Source: Pedobacter sp. (lineage in GTDB: Bacteria; Bacteroidota; Bacteroidia; Sphingobacteriales; Sphingobacteriaceae). From it: a stretch of 64,000 nt of DNA. A program made the position numbers and the translations under genes. How positions within the stretch are numbered: the first letter of the stretch is position 1; the number at the start of each line of letters is the position of its first letter. Of the stretch, positions 1 through 8,692 are shown one piece after another. Where the stretch lies: assembly GCF_031119335.1 (NCBI RefSeq), contig NZ_JAVHXT010000007.1:62001-126000 (forward strand), written 5' to 3'. The notes under the pieces were generated by a model, which was not told the DNA's origin, searched no databases, and worked only from the letters and a program-made list of their open reading frames with translations.

Positions 1-1167
1 TCTAGTGGTGCTCTTATAGTTCGGATCTCCGGCATTTGCAGCTTTAAAATCTGCATAAAAAGCAGGAATTTTAATCACCCCAATTTTGTAAGGTTTGCCA
101 TCATTCTCTACAGTTTTTACAATCTTTTTAGCCGATTGCTCAGCTAAGATGATCTTCTCTCTTACCAAGGTAATAATTTGCGGCTTAGATGAAAGTTCTT
201 GTCCCGAAGGAATAACTTTTAAACGAACTGTGGTACCTTTTGGCCCCTTGATTTTAGATACTGCGTTATCAATTCTCCATCCAATAATATCCTCAAATTC
301 ACCATCGGTACCTTGCGCAACAGCAATGATTTTATCGCCAGCGTTAAGCTTTTTGCTTTTAAAAGCAGGACCACCAGGCATTACAGAGGCAATTTTGGTC
401 ACTTCATTTTCAGATTGTAAAACAGCGCCAATACCTTCCAACGAACGCGACATTTCTTGGTTAAAGGCTTCAGCATTACGTGGGTTAAAATAGTTGGTAT
501 GCGGATCAATAGCTTCGGTAAATGAGTCCATCAAGATTTGAAATACATCCTGATTGTTGAATTTTGCCGCTTGAGATTTTAGGTTGGTATAACGTTTAGT
601 TAACGTTTCCACATTTTTCGCTTCGTCTGTACCAGCAATCTTAAGGTTTACCAGCTCATATTTCACACGTTTTTTCCAAATTTCGTCTAGCTCAGCTTTG
701 CTTTTGGTCCAGGGAAGTTTTTCCCTATCGTAAACATAAGTGTCGTTTTGACTAAAATCGTACTTGTTCTTAATCTGAGAAACGGAATAATCTACACGCT
801 CATTATATCGCTTTAAATAAACATTAAAAATGTAGAAAGGCGTACTAAGATCCCCAATTCTTAAATCGTCATCTAAGCTGTGTCTGTTAGCTTCAAATTC
901 TTTGATATCACTTTCTAAGAAGTAATATTTAGACGGGTCTAAGGCTTTGATGTATCTATCAAAAATAATCGATGAGATCGAATCGTTTAGCTTTATCTTC
1001 TTGTAGTTATAATTCTCAATTAACCCCACTACTTCTTTAGCTACCAAACTTTGTTGCTCGTCTGGTTTTATGTTCGAAATACCATCTACCGGTTTTTGGG
1101 CCTTTGGCGAGGCTGTGCAGGCTAAAACTGCAGCGGTAAAGGTAATGGCAAATATTCTTTTCAGCAT
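1..1167 (-). CDS. prc: Carboxy-terminal processing protease Prc/Tsp (S41), 3' end cut by window edge
   Basis: Tail-specific periplasmic protease that degrades or trims proteins from their C-termini. Reading leftward from the ATG at 1167, the product starts with a lipoprotein signal peptide (KR, hydrophobic stretch, lipobox VLAC with Cys at about residue 17). It continues with the Tsp N-terminal helical region, which includes the segment DPSKYYF, then DPHTNYF and a PDZ domain (LEGIGAVLQ, then GDKIIAVAQG), and runs off the window just as the S41 core begins, so the catalytic Ser/Lys cannot be seen. An in-frame ATG at 1191 would add eight residues. The 1167 start was chosen because it gives a compact lipoprotein signal and has AGAGAA upstream. 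Family assignment is confident; substrate is unknown. Confidence 0.88.
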   Translation of the reverse strand, partial: MLKRIFAITFTAAVLACTASPKAQKPVDGISNIKPDEQQSLVAKEVVGLIENYNYKKIKLNDSISSIIFDRYIKALDPSKYYFLESDIKEFEANRHSLDDDLRIGDLSTPFYIFNVYLKRYNERVDYSVSQIKNKYDFSQNDTYVYDREKLPWTKSKAELDEIWKKRVKYELVNLKIAGTDEAKNVETLTKRYTNLKSQAAKFNNQDVFQILMDSFTEAIDPHTNYFNPRNAEAFNQEMSRSLEGIGAVLQSENEVTKIASVMPGGPAFKSKKLNAGDKIIAVAQGTDGEFEDIIGWRIDNAVSKIKGPKGTTVRLKVIPSGQELSSKPQIITLVREKIILAEQSAKKIVKTVENDGKPYKIGVIKIPAFYADFKAANAGDPNYKSTTR

Positions 1168-1237
1168 TTCTCTAACTGTTTTAAAATCCATTCTTATAAA
1201 ATCATTATCCAATATGATACCAATTTCTTAAATAAAC

Positions 1238-1270
1238 AAAAAAGATACAGTTTTAGTCTGTATCTTTTTT
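1238..1270 (-). terminator. Intrinsic terminator after the LuxR-type gene
   Basis: An 11-bp inverted repeat (AAAAGATACAG / CTGTATCTTTT) with a seven-base loop is followed by a T-run on the minus strand. It lies just past the stop of the small LuxR-type gene and upstream of prc, so prc probably has its own promoter. Confidence 0.75.
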
Positions 1271-1295
1271 GTAAAGATTGTAAAAAGAACGGGAT

Positions 1296-1514
1296 CTATC
1301 TTACTAAATTGTTTTTCATTGCCAAAACAACCAGCCCCACAATACTTTTCACTTTTGTTTTCTTGAAGATATTCTTTCGATGCGTTTCTACCGTTCTCTT
1401 ACTGATGCTCAGATGTGCGGCAATATCTTCGTTACTATACTCTTGTGTAATTAAACGAATAATTTCTAGTTCGCGAGCACTTAACAGCGCCGCAAGGTTT
1501 GTTTTAGGTTTCAT
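1296..1514 (-). CDS. Stand-alone LuxR/GerE-type helix-turn-helix protein
   Basis: The 72-residue product is essentially only a GerE DNA-binding domain: LSARELEIIRLI, then the recognition-helix segment ISKRTVETHRKNIFKKTKV, then a final helix. No receiver, PAS or sensor domain precedes it, whereas most LuxR-family regulators are about 200 residues with an N-terminal input domain. It sits downstream of a TPR protein gene on the same strand with an 82-bp gap containing a small inverted repeat, so the two may be functionally linked. It could act as a constitutive DNA-binding protein or be controlled by partner proteins. A regulatory role follows from the family; the target is unknown. Confidence 0.8.
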   Translation of the reverse strand: MKPKTNLAALLSARELEIIRLITQEYSNEDIAAHLSISKRTVETHRKNIFKKTKVKSIVGLVVLAMKNNLVR

Positions 1515-1562
1515 GAGAGAGGGCTTTATTTAGATAAAATTAGAGAACAAGAAAATCAGGTT

Positions 1563-1582
1563 AATACCCAGAAATAGGTATT
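1563..1582. promoter_or_regulatory. Small inverted repeat upstream of the LuxR-type gene
   Basis: AATACC and GGTATT are separated by eight bases in the gap between the TPR gene and the LuxR-type gene. Spacing and position would suit an operator for an HTH dimer, possibly autoregulation. No experimental support; six-base arms can occur by chance. Confidence 0.25.
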
Positions 1583-1596
1583 TTACGTAAATTCGA

Positions 1597-2310
1597 TTAT
1601 CCCTTTTTTAAAGTTCTTTCGGCTATTATAGCTCTAGAGCTTTTAATAAGCTGATTGTATTGTACGGTATTGTTGTTCTTGGAAAGAAGCTCTGCGGTAT
1701 TTAGATCTTTAACAGCCAGTTGGTAGTCTTTCTTTTTGATTTTAACAGAAGCAATACCTAGAACAGATTCGATGTAGGCGTTGTTATCCTTCAACTGCTG
1801 AGCTAATATTCCTTGTTGGGTGTAAAACCACAAAGATTGCGGAAGTTTATTTGCCGCATAGTAGATTTTGCCCAGCTGTTGGTAGGCCGACATTTGTCCC
1901 ACTTTGCTACCTATTCTGCTGTAATTTTTTAAGACCTGCTTTAAAACAATTTGCTCAGCTTCGCTATAGTTAGAAAGTAGTACATGAATGTTACTTAAGC
2001 GGATTAGCGTTGCGCCGTAGCGGTTATATTTTTTGTCTTGCTTGTATTCTTTTGCTGCTTTGTTAAAGGTAACTATGGCAGCATCAAAATCGCCAAAACG
2101 TTCGTAACGCTCCGCATCTTCAAAAAACTCGTCGGCAGCGGTGCGACTAGCATTGCCCAACACAGCCAAGTTAACAGATAATTGAGGCTGATGATTTTGC
2201 TCGGCATTTGGTCCAACAACGTTTTGTGCGTTTGCAAAATTTGCAGTACCAATTGATAAGGTTAATAGCGTTGAGAGTGTGAATATCTCAAGTAGGTAGA
2301 TTTTTTTCAT
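1597..2310 (-). CDS. Secreted or periplasmic TPR-repeat protein
   Basis: The 237-residue protein has a Sec signal peptide (KK, hydrophobic core, likely cleavage after ANA at about residue 28). Tandem helical repeats of TPR type follow from about residue 58 onward (for example AERYERFGDFDAAIVTFNKA, then YNRYGATLIRLSNIHVLLSNY and SAYQQLGKIYYAANKL). TPRs mediate protein-protein contacts. In Bacteroidota, similar TPR segments are often the sensor part of TPR/LuxR regulators; here the DNA-binding part is encoded separately downstream (1296-1514). Whether the pair is a split regulator is inference. No enzymatic motif was seen. Confidence 0.75.
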   Translation of the reverse strand: MKKIYLLEIFTLSTLLTLSIGTANFANAQNVVGPNAEQNHQPQLSVNLAVLGNASRTAADEFFEDAERYERFGDFDAAIVTFNKAAKEYKQDKKYNRYGATLIRLSNIHVLLSNYSEAEQIVLKQVLKNYSRIGSKVGQMSAYQQLGKIYYAANKLPQSLWFYTQQGILAQQLKDNNAYIESVLGIASVKIKKKDYQLAVKDLNTAELLSKNNNTVQYNQLIKSSRAIIAERTLKKG

Positions 2311-2542
2311 CTATTTATATTTTCATTGGCTTGGAAACCGTCATGGCTTGGTTTAGGCTACAACATCCAAGACAATTCACAGCACAAAGATATAAATTTT
2401 AAGTTACAATAGTTAAATCGTTATTTTCCAAACACTTTAGCGCTGTTAATTTGCAATTTATAATTGCCTCTCACATGAAAATTTATGGTAATGATGTAAC
2501 AAATCATCTTTAAAACCATCGAATCATAAAAAACTTAAAGCT

Positions 2543-2866
2543 ATGTTAGTAACCACAACAAATAATGTAGAAGGTAAAAAAGTAGTTAAATACATTGGCC
2601 TTGTAACAGGAGAAACAATTATAGGAGCAAACTTTTTCAAAGATATTTTTGCAGGAATTAGAGATATTGTAGGAGGACGTTCTGGTTCGTATGAACAGGT
2701 ATTGCGTGAAGCAAAAAATACCGCAGTTAGCGAAATGCAACAGTATGCAGCAGCAATGGGTGCCAACGCTATTATAGGTGTTGATTTGGATTATGAAACT
2801 GTAGGAAGCGGGGGTAGCATGTTAATGGTAACTGCTAGCGGAACTGCAGTTGTTTTGGAAGATTAA
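2543..2866 (+). CDS. ybjQ: YbjQ/UPF0145 family protein
   Basis: The 107-residue product matches the YbjQ (UPF0145) family over its whole length: an N-terminal strand followed by [16 protein letters not shown], a helix containing [30 protein letters not shown], and a C-terminal strand ending ASGTAVVL. The family forms pentameric beta-rich rings and is sometimes described as heavy-metal-binding, but its function is not firmly established. No signal peptide, so likely cytoplasmic. It is a single-gene unit ending in a strong bidirectional terminator shared with convergent ffh. Confidence 0.88.
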   Translation: MLVTTTNNVEGKKVVKYIGLVTGETIIGANFFKDIFAGIRDIVGGRSGSYEQVLREAKNTAVSEMQQYAAAMGANAIIGVDLDYETVGSGGSMLMVTASGTAVVLED

Positions 2867-2902
2867 ACCCCAAACCCCTGAAGGGGCTTCGACCGAACAT
2901 AA

Positions 2903-2939
2903 AAAAGCCCGAGATATCTTTTAAATATCTCGGGCTTTA
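2903..2939. terminator. Bidirectional intrinsic terminator between ybjQ and ffh
   Basis: A 13-bp perfect stem (AAGCCCGAGATAT and its complement) with a seven-base A/T loop is bounded by A- and T-runs, so it can terminate the rightward ybjQ and the leftward ffh transcripts. Confidence 0.85.
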
Positions 2940-2995
2940 TATTTTTTGAGTTTTAATCCCGATACTTCGGGTTTTCAATACATTTAACTTTCTTA

Positions 2996-4330
2996 TTAGC
3001 GTTGCGGCATTTTCGGCATGTTGCGCATCATTTTTGCAGCCGCCGCTGGATTAGAGAACTGTTTCATCACCTTTCTCATATCCTCAAATTGTTTTAAAAG
3101 CTTAGTTACATCCTCTACCTTGTTGCCAGAACCTTTTGCAATTCTAAGCCTGCGGCTTTGTTGTATCGAATCTGGATTTTCCTTTTCGTAGGGTGTCATC
3201 GACTGAATAATCGACTCAATTCCTTTAAATGCATCATCGTCGATATCTACGTTTTTCATCATCTTTCCAACGCCAGGTATCATGCCCATCAAATCTTTCA
3301 TGTTACCCATTTTCTTGATTTGTTGGATCTGACCGTAGAAATCGTTAAAATCGAATTTATTCTTGCGGATTTTCTTTTGTAATTCGGCAGCCTCCTTCTC
3401 GTCAAACTGTTGTTGAGCACGCTCTACAAGGGAAACCACGTCGCCCATGCCCAAAATACGAGAAGCCATCCTATCTGGATAGAATACATCCAAAGCTTCC
3501 ATTTTCTCACCAGTACCAATAAACTTAATAGGTTTATCAACCACCGATTTAATAGAAAGCGCAGCACCACCACGGGTATCACCATCTAATTTGGTTAATA
3601 CCACACCTGTAAAATCTAAACGATCGTTAAATACTTTAGCTGTATTTACCGCATCCTGACCAGTCATCGAATCTACCACGAATAAAATCTCGTGTGGTTT
3701 AGTCTGTACTTTAACCTCCGAAATTTCGTTCATCAAAGCCTCATCAATAGACAAACGACCAGCAGTATCTACAATAATTACGTTATTGTTGTTCTTTTTA
3801 CCTTCGGCAATACCTTCCAAGGCAATAGCCACAGGATCTTTCGATTCTTTATTTGCGTAAACCGGCACACCAACTTGCTCACCTAAAACCTGCAACTGGT
3901 CAACAGCAGCGGGGCGGTAAACGTCGCCGGCAACCATTAAAGGTTTTTTGCCTTTGCTTTTTAAGTGTAATGCCAATTTACCAGTGAAGGTTGTTTTACC
4001 CGCACCATTTAAACCAGCAATTAATATTACCGTTGGGTTGTTTTTCAAATCCAACTCGGTAGCTTCACCACCCATTAAGGCAGCAAGCTCGTCGTTCATA
4101 ATTTTGGTAAGCAATTGCCCTGGCGAAATGCTGGTCAATACGTTCGATCCCAAAGCCTTTTCTTTCACTTGATCGGTAAAAGTTTTGGCCGTTTTGTAAT
4201 TTACGTCTGCATCAAGTAAAGCCTTTCTAATCTCTTTCATGGTCTCTGCCACGTTGATTTCAGTAATGCTTCCCTGTCCTTTTAGAACTTTAAATGCCCT
4301 ATCTAACTTATCCTGTAAATTTTCAAACAT
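2996..4330 (-). CDS. ffh: Signal recognition particle GTPase Ffh
   Basis: Protein component of the bacterial SRP. It binds signal sequences emerging from ribosomes together with 4.5S RNA and delivers nascent membrane proteins to FtsY. Visible parts of the 444-residue product: N-terminal helical bundle (1-about 95), G domain with P-loop GLNGAGKTT (about 106-114), DVYRPAA, DTAGR (188-192), TKLDGD (246-251), then a methionine-rich M domain (from about residue 325) with several MGNMKDLMGMIPG-like segments and a Met-rich tail. Length is normal for Ffh. No SRP RNA gene was recognised nearby. The start is the annotated Met followed by the typical F-x-N-L-x-D-K-L opening. Confidence 0.98.
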   Translation of the reverse strand: MFENLQDKLDRAFKVLKGQGSITEINVAETMKEIRKALLDADVNYKTAKTFTDQVKEKALGSNVLTSISPGQLLTKIMNDELAALMGGEATELDLKNNPTVILIAGLNGAGKTTFTGKLALHLKSKGKKPLMVAGDVYRPAAVDQLQVLGEQVGVPVYANKESKDPVAIALEGIAEGKKNNNNVIIVDTAGRLSIDEALMNEISEVKVQTKPHEILFVVDSMTGQDAVNTAKVFNDRLDFTGVVLTKLDGDTRGGAALSIKSVVDKPIKFIGTGEKMEALDVFYPDRMASRILGMGDVVSLVERAQQQFDEKEAAELQKKIRKNKFDFNDFYGQIQQIKKMGNMKDLMGMIPGVGKMMKNVDIDDDAFKGIESIIQSMTPYEKENPDSIQQSRRLRIAKGSGNKVEDVTKLLKQFEDMRKVMKQFSNPAAAAKMMRNMPKMPQR

Positions 4331-4970
4331 TGCTTGATAATTAAATTTTTAAGATTGCAAAGGTAAAGAAATTTACGATTTTATCCCTTACGAAAAGGAA
4401 CGATTTTGAATTGAAATTGTAGCGCTAAATATTTTGAAAAGCAATAGCAGCGAAGAAAGTTCCGATAGTGCCGCTTTCCGCTTTACTTGGGGCAAACACA
4501 CAGGTTTGCCCCTACGTGTTCGCTGCAATCGGATTTAGATCACAAATTTTGTACTACTATGAACTTTGACAGACGTCTGGCAAATGGGATCGTGGTTTGT
4601 CAAAGCTTTTTGCATTATGGTATTTCCCGCGTTGGCGTCTTCGCCAACGTGTACTACTTTAAAAAATGGTTGAAACCATTGTTAGGGCGTTCGCTTTTTG
4701 CCCACGATTTAAATCGTGGGCTGGGGAGAAATGTAAAAAATTAAGGATTGATATAAATCCGTTGGCCGGGACGCCAACAAGAGAATAAGGAAACTTTGTG
4801 TTCTTTGTGCCTTTGTGGTTATCTTAATCCTAGAAACTAGCCCCGACAGCAGTGAAAATACTTTTTGATGTATTTCTGTTAGTGTTTTTGCCAACGATCA
4901 CAAAAAGATTGCAACGAAAAGCGGGACTGCCACTAAATAGCAGCACTACACTTGCGCTTCAAATAAAAAA
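4331..4970. repeat. Gene-free cluster of palindromic dispersed-repeat fragments
   Basis: No convincing gene. Several perfect or near-perfect palindromes follow one another: GGGGCAAAC/GTTTGCCCC (4489-4512), CGTTGGCG/CGCCAACG (4630-4649), AATGG/CCATT (about 4664-4680) and a 22-bp uninterrupted palindrome starting GCCCACGATTT (4700-4721). Then comes one arm of the CACAAAGGCACAAAG family (about 4794-4823) and, at about 4917-4962, a stretch with AAAGCGGGACT and TTGCGCTTCAAA that recurs at 48899-48946. Short ORFs here are composed of repeat sequence. These resemble the REP-like elements of Bacteroidota, possibly mobilised by a RAYT such as the one at 55176-55724 (inference). Confidence 0.65.
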
Positions 4971-5963
4971 TTATCTTGGAAAGGTAAAACTTACACCGAG
5001 CGCCAAAGCCTGACTGCTTTGCACCTTTAGGTCCATGTCTTTATCGTACAAAATAACGCCGGTTAGCGAAACGTTCAAGAAGCGGTTCAATTTCGAGGTA
5101 ACTACTACATCTAAACGATGATCAGTTTCTTTAACATCTTCGTAGGGTATGAACATATTATATTTGGCCTTTAAGATGGTATTTTTGATGATCTCCTTTT
5201 CCAAATTGCTTACCACCTGAAAAGCAAGGTCGTTTCTTAATTTCTTGCCAACCTCTACACCAAAGTTTTTGGGATTAGTTTTGTAAATGGTGGTATCTAA
5301 CACAAAAGTTTGGCGAGCCGTACCTGTACCAATACGAGTAGAAAACACTTTACTTGGCTTATACTCGAAACCCAGTGATTGGGTTAAATAACCTGGCGAC
5401 ATAAACCTAGAAAGTATTTTTGCAACCTCGTTACCATTGGCATCTCTACTATAAGAAAAACCTTTATCAAACTGCGATTCGAAACTTAAAGAAGCGAAGA
5501 AATACCAGTTTTTAGATAATTGTACAGCGGCTTTGTTATCCCAATAAATACGGTCGTTGGTTTTCTTTTGCAGCTGGTCTTTGTTCTTCACCTTTCCGTA
5601 TTGCAAAATAACCTCGCTGGTGTAACTGTAACTTTCTTTGCTATACTCTGCTTTATGGTTTAACAGTGCGCCAATGGCAATAGAGTTGGTACCACCTCCT
5701 TTCCAGTTATCGCTAAATGAAGCTTGGTTGGCATTGATACCAACGGTAGCCTTTGTTTTCCAATAGTTGATTTTTGCCTGTACCAAAGCGGGTTTAAGCT
5801 CTACGGGTTGGAAAGTGATTGTACCCAACCTAGATGGCAACGGATTTCGCTTCAATTTAATCTCCATATCTTTTAAGGGAATAGGAACAGTGTCTATTTC
5901 TTGGGCAGAAGTAGAGAGGTAAAATCCTGAAATCGCAAAAAGGGTAAGTATTAAACGCTTCAT
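4971..5963 (-). CDS. DUF3078 outer-membrane-type protein
   Basis: The 330-residue protein has a Sec signal peptide (MKRLILTLFAISGFYLSTSA, cleavage before QEID). It carries the family hallmark near residues 78-95, NQASFSDNWKGGGTNSIAIG, and alternating amphipathic strands with a terminal aromatic-rich strand ending FTFPR, as expected for a small outer-membrane beta-barrel. DUF3078 is a Bacteroidota family without assigned function. The gene is the most downstream of the leftward genes starting at 7998. Barrel topology is inferred from strand pattern only. Confidence 0.82.
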   Translation of the reverse strand: MKRLILTLFAISGFYLSTSAQEIDTVPIPLKDMEIKLKRNPLPSRLGTITFQPVELKPALVQAKINYWKTKATVGINANQASFSDNWKGGGTNSIAIGALLNHKAEYSKESYSYTSEVILQYGKVKNKDQLQKKTNDRIYWDNKAAVQLSKNWYFFASLSFESQFDKGFSYSRDANGNEVAKILSRFMSPGYLTQSLGFEYKPSKVFSTRIGTGTARQTFVLDTTIYKTNPKNFGVEVGKKLRNDLAFQVVSNLEKEIIKNTILKAKYNMFIPYEDVKETDHRLDVVVTSKLNRFLNVSLTGVILYDKDMDLKVQSSQALALGVSFTFPR

Positions 5964-6027
5964 TTTCTACAAAATAACGCAAAATTTTATGAAATATTGA
6001 TAAGGGAATTAGCTTTATGCTACAAAA

Positions 6028-6354
6028 TTAAGCCTTTATTAATTTTAACCAATTATATCTTTTCCTCGTAGTTAGATAGGTTAGTTCACATTCGTGTAGA
6101 TAGGCTTCTTTTTCGAACACAATATTTAAATATGCTTTATAATGTGACTTGTAAATAAGCAGGTTGATGAGGTAATTGAGCAAATAAAGCAGGTAAAAAG
6201 GAATTAAAAGCAGCTCTAGCTGTTGTTGGTGGTGTATTTTCTCGTGGTTAATCAATACCACATCATTTTTATAGGCCTTACTTTTAACTAAAATAAAAGG
6301 ATAAATAGCCATTGCAGCTGCCGGCAGTTTTTTAAAGACAATAAAAAGTGCCAT
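6028..6354 (-). CDS. Small membrane protein with HExxH-like motif
   Basis: The 108-residue protein has an N-terminal hydrophobic segment, then INHEKIHHQQQ (about residues 35-45), which fits the HExxH zinc-metallopeptidase consensus, followed by a long hydrophobic stretch (LLLIPFYLLYLLNYLINLLIY). The arrangement resembles the membrane-embedded peptidase core of M56/BlaR1-like proteins but is far shorter, and no third metal ligand is obvious; a Glu in FEKEAYLHE is a candidate. It overlaps the upstream gene by one base (TAATG), indicating translational coupling. Catalytic activity is inference. Confidence 0.65.
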   Translation of the reverse strand: MALFIVFKKLPAAAMAIYPFILVKSKAYKNDVVLINHEKIHHQQQLELLLIPFYLLYLLNYLINLLIYKSHYKAYLNIVFEKEAYLHECELTYLTTRKRYNWLKLIKA

Positions 6355-7103
6355 TAATGTTGGTCTATGGTTAGCTTAGGCAAGGTTGGCAAACGAAACA
6401 TTGATGGGTTACGCTTGTAAGAAGCATAGCTATTTTTCACAAATTGGATAAATTGATATTCGGAAGCGCTCAACACAAACTGGTAGGTTGGGCGGTACTG
6501 TGTCATGAAGTCTTGTAGGTTTTCTTCTTTGATATCTATTAACGCCGACACGTAATTTGGTCTGTAACGATAGTCGATCACTTGCTCTTTGTAATCTTTT
6601 TCGAGGATTTTTTGTAGATGACGGGCATTTTTACCTTCTCTGCTCAGCAGGTTATAAATGGCATCGATACCCAATCCAACGCTGCCCATACCCAAGTTTA
6701 GCAAATCTTTACTGCTCCCCTTGTCTAGTTTGTATTTGTATTCTTCTAGCTTAGATTTATACAGTTCTTGCGGAGTTTTAGCTTTGCCATAAATGCTAAC
6801 CTCTTTTAATCTGATACCCATTGAACGGAGCTGAAAAACGATAGCGCTTTGTCCGCGGTAAACCACTGTATCCATTGCATGACCACTTAATGCAGCAAAA
6901 AGGGTGTCGCCCAATTTTACTGGCGCAGAAAACTCACCTTTGGTGTTGTTGTAAAAACCTTCGTCTACAGACGAGTTGTAGATGTAAACTTTTGCCAATC
7001 GGAGTTTGGTGTCTTTATCTACCACAAATCCTGGAACCGTTTTTTGTTGCGCAAACGTGTTTAGGGCACTCAGAAATAATATGGACCAAAATAGTATTCT
7101 CAT
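6354..7103 (-). CDS. Secreted protein with carboxypeptidase-regulatory-like (CarboxypepD_reg) domain
   Basis: The 249-residue product has a signal peptide (cleaved after AQ at about residue 19). A beta-sandwich segment VPGFVVDKDTKLRLAKVYIYN...GFYNNTKGEFSAPVKLGDTLFAALSGH (residues about 22-75) resembles the carboxypeptidase D regulatory domain common in Bacteroidota envelope proteins. The rest is helical and unassigned. Coupled by TAATG overlap to the small HExxH membrane protein downstream. Likely periplasmic or outer-membrane associated; the role is unknown. Confidence 0.68.
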   Translation of the reverse strand: MRILFWSILFLSALNTFAQQKTVPGFVVDKDTKLRLAKVYIYNSSVDEGFYNNTKGEFSAPVKLGDTLFAALSGHAMDTVVYRGQSAIVFQLRSMGIRLKEVSIYGKAKTPQELYKSKLEEYKYKLDKGSSKDLLNLGMGSVGLGIDAIYNLLSREGKNARHLQKILEKDYKEQVIDYRYRPNYVSALIDIKEENLQDFMTQYRPTYQFVLSASEYQFIQFVKNSYASYKRNPSMFRLPTLPKLTIDQH

Positions 7104-7152
7104 TAATTAAGCAAAGCTACAATTTATAAAAATTGGGCTATTTATCTTAACA

Positions 7153-7998
7153 TTATTTAACTACCTGCAGTTTTTGCCCAATTTTAATATTATTGTCTGG
7201 CAATTGATTGATAGCTTTTAGCTCATCTACCGATATTTTATAGAGCTGACTAATCCTATACAAAGTTTCGCCCTGCGATACGGTATGGAATTTGCCGTTT
7301 TCTAAACTTGCTGGCGGATCTTTTGGTGCCACACTAACTGGCGTGTATAATTTCTTTTCGTTGGGGATATTGGCATTAATTTCCTTAAAGACCTTATCTT
7401 CTCTAGCCAGTTTTTCACGTTCGCTTTCAGACTGATCGTACTGATATAGCTTGTACTTATCAATAATGTTAATGAGCAGTTCCGGATACCTTGGATTGGT
7501 GGCATAACCCGCATTTTTTAAGCCAATAGCCCAATTTCTGTAGTCGTTTTTATCTAGCTCAAAAAGTGCCGCATAGCGTTTACGTTTTAAAAACTCTGAA
7601 TGGTCCTTGTAAGATTCCCGAGGATCTTTGTACACTCTAAAGCAGTCGTCGCGGTTATCGTCGTCTTTGTAGTAGGCTTTACCTTTCCAATCTGAGGTAC
7701 ATTTAATGCCGAAATGATTGTTAGCGTACTTTGCCAAATCGCTACTGCCGCTGCCCGATTCTAAAATACCTTGCGCCAAAGTGATGCTTGCAGGAATACC
7801 AAATTTATTCATTTCTTCTATTGCGATGCCTTTAAAAGCATCGATATAGGATAGGGTGGTGTAAGAAATAGGAGTAGGGTTGTCCTTTTTAGCATTTTTT
7901 TCAATTTGCTTGTTGTTTTTACTGTATTGTCTTGTTTTACAAGCACTGGCAAAAACCATTAAAAAAGCTAAGAAAAAGAGTTGTCTATTTTTACTCAT
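7153..7998 (-). CDS. GH73-type glucosaminidase with C-terminal LysM
   Basis: A peptidoglycan hydrolase predicted to cleave N-acetylglucosaminyl linkages. The 281-residue product starts with a lipoprotein-like signal (LVFASAC, Cys at about residue 20). It has the glucosaminidase domain (about 48-195) with the segment AQGILESGSGSSDLAKYANN, whose Glu is the expected catalytic residue, and NHFGIKC. A LysM motif follows at about 235-280 (HTVSQGETLYRISQLYKIS...IGQKLQVV), which binds GlcNAc polymers. It lies ten bases downstream of a related GH73-LysM gene, so the two are tandem paralogues. Membrane anchoring through the lipobox separates it from its soluble neighbour. Confidence 0.88.
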   Translation of the reverse strand: MSKNRQLFFLAFLMVFASACKTRQYSKNNKQIEKNAKKDNPTPISYTTLSYIDAFKGIAIEEMNKFGIPASITLAQGILESGSGSSDLAKYANNHFGIKCTSDWKGKAYYKDDDNRDDCFRVYKDPRESYKDHSEFLKRKRYAALFELDKNDYRNWAIGLKNAGYATNPRYPELLINIIDKYKLYQYDQSESEREKLAREDKVFKEINANIPNEKKLYTPVSVAPKDPPASLENGKFHTVSQGETLYRISQLYKISVDELKAINQLPDNNIKIGQKLQVVK

Positions 7999-8007
7999 GT
8001 TGCGGCA

Positions 8008-8676
8008 TTAAAGTTTTAGTTTTTGTCCCGGTTTTAAAGCGTTTGATTTAAGCCCGTTTTTGCTTATTAGTGCTTTAACGGTAGTTTTGTTTCGCTTGGC
8101 AATGATACTTAAATTATCTCCCTGCTTTACGGTATAAGTTCTGCTATTTTTCTTTTTAGGTCGATAAACAGGTTTTGGCTCAACAGGTTCTATGTAATCT
8201 TCTGGGCGATTATCATATTGGTAAAGTTCGTATTTATTGATAAGTGCAATGACCTGCGAAGCCCAAGTTCTGCTGTGGGCATAGCCGCCACGCTGTATTC
8301 CTCTTGCCCAAGCTTTAAAATCGTATTGGTCGTGCTTATCGAAAAGCGTGTTAAAATGGTTACGGCTTTTTAAGAAAGTGATAAAATGATTATAAGACGA
8401 ATCTACCGTTGGAAAATCTCTGTACGCAGAGCGGATTTCGGTATTTGAATTTTTGCCCTTAAAACCAAAATGGTTTTTGAGGTGACGGGCAATTTTACTT
8501 TTTCCTGCAGCAGATTCGTGAATGGCAACGCCTAAGATAATACTTGCTGGAATATGATGTTCTTCCGAAAGGTCTTGTGCAATGTCTGCATATTCTTCGA
8601 TGTATTCTTCGGTTGTTTGTGCCTTTGCAAAAAAAGCAGCGGTAACAAGAATAAGGAGAAGTAGAGTTTTTTTCAT
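8008..8676 (-). CDS. GH73-type glucosaminidase with C-terminal LysM (paralogue)
   Basis: Same architecture as the gene downstream: signal peptide (MKKTLLLLILVTAAFFAKA, soluble type), glucosaminidase domain with GVAIHESAAGKSKIARHLKNHFGFKG containing the putative catalytic Glu, and a C-terminal LysM (YTVKQGDNLSIIAKRNKTT...PGQKLKL). The open frame extends 20 codons further upstream to 8736, but that part is translated from the dispersed inverted repeat at 8693-8773, and a signal peptide begins exactly at the ATG at 8676, so that start is preferred. Likely secreted to the periplasm for cell-wall remodelling. Confidence 0.87.
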   Translation of the reverse strand: MKKTLLLLILVTAAFFAKAQTTEEYIEEYADIAQDLSEEHHIPASIILGVAIHESAAGKSKIARHLKNHFGFKGKNSNTEIRSAYRDFPTVDSSYNHFITFLKSRNHFNTLFDKHDQYDFKAWARGIQRGGYAHSRTWASQVIALINKYELYQYDNRPEDYIEPVEPKPVYRPKKKNSRTYTVKQGDNLSIIAKRNKTTVKALISKNGLKSNALKPGQKLKL

Positions 8677-8692
8677 TGTGTTATCCTTTAGC

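Noticed and set aside
95..493. 132-residue plus-strand ORF
   Set aside because: Lies wholly antisense to the prc coding region, whose minus-strand product is a clear protease; the plus-strand product matches nothing recognisable.
4487..4894. Short ORFs between ffh and the DUF3078 gene
   Set aside because: They are translations of palindromic repeat sequence on either strand, with no start context or family resemblance.
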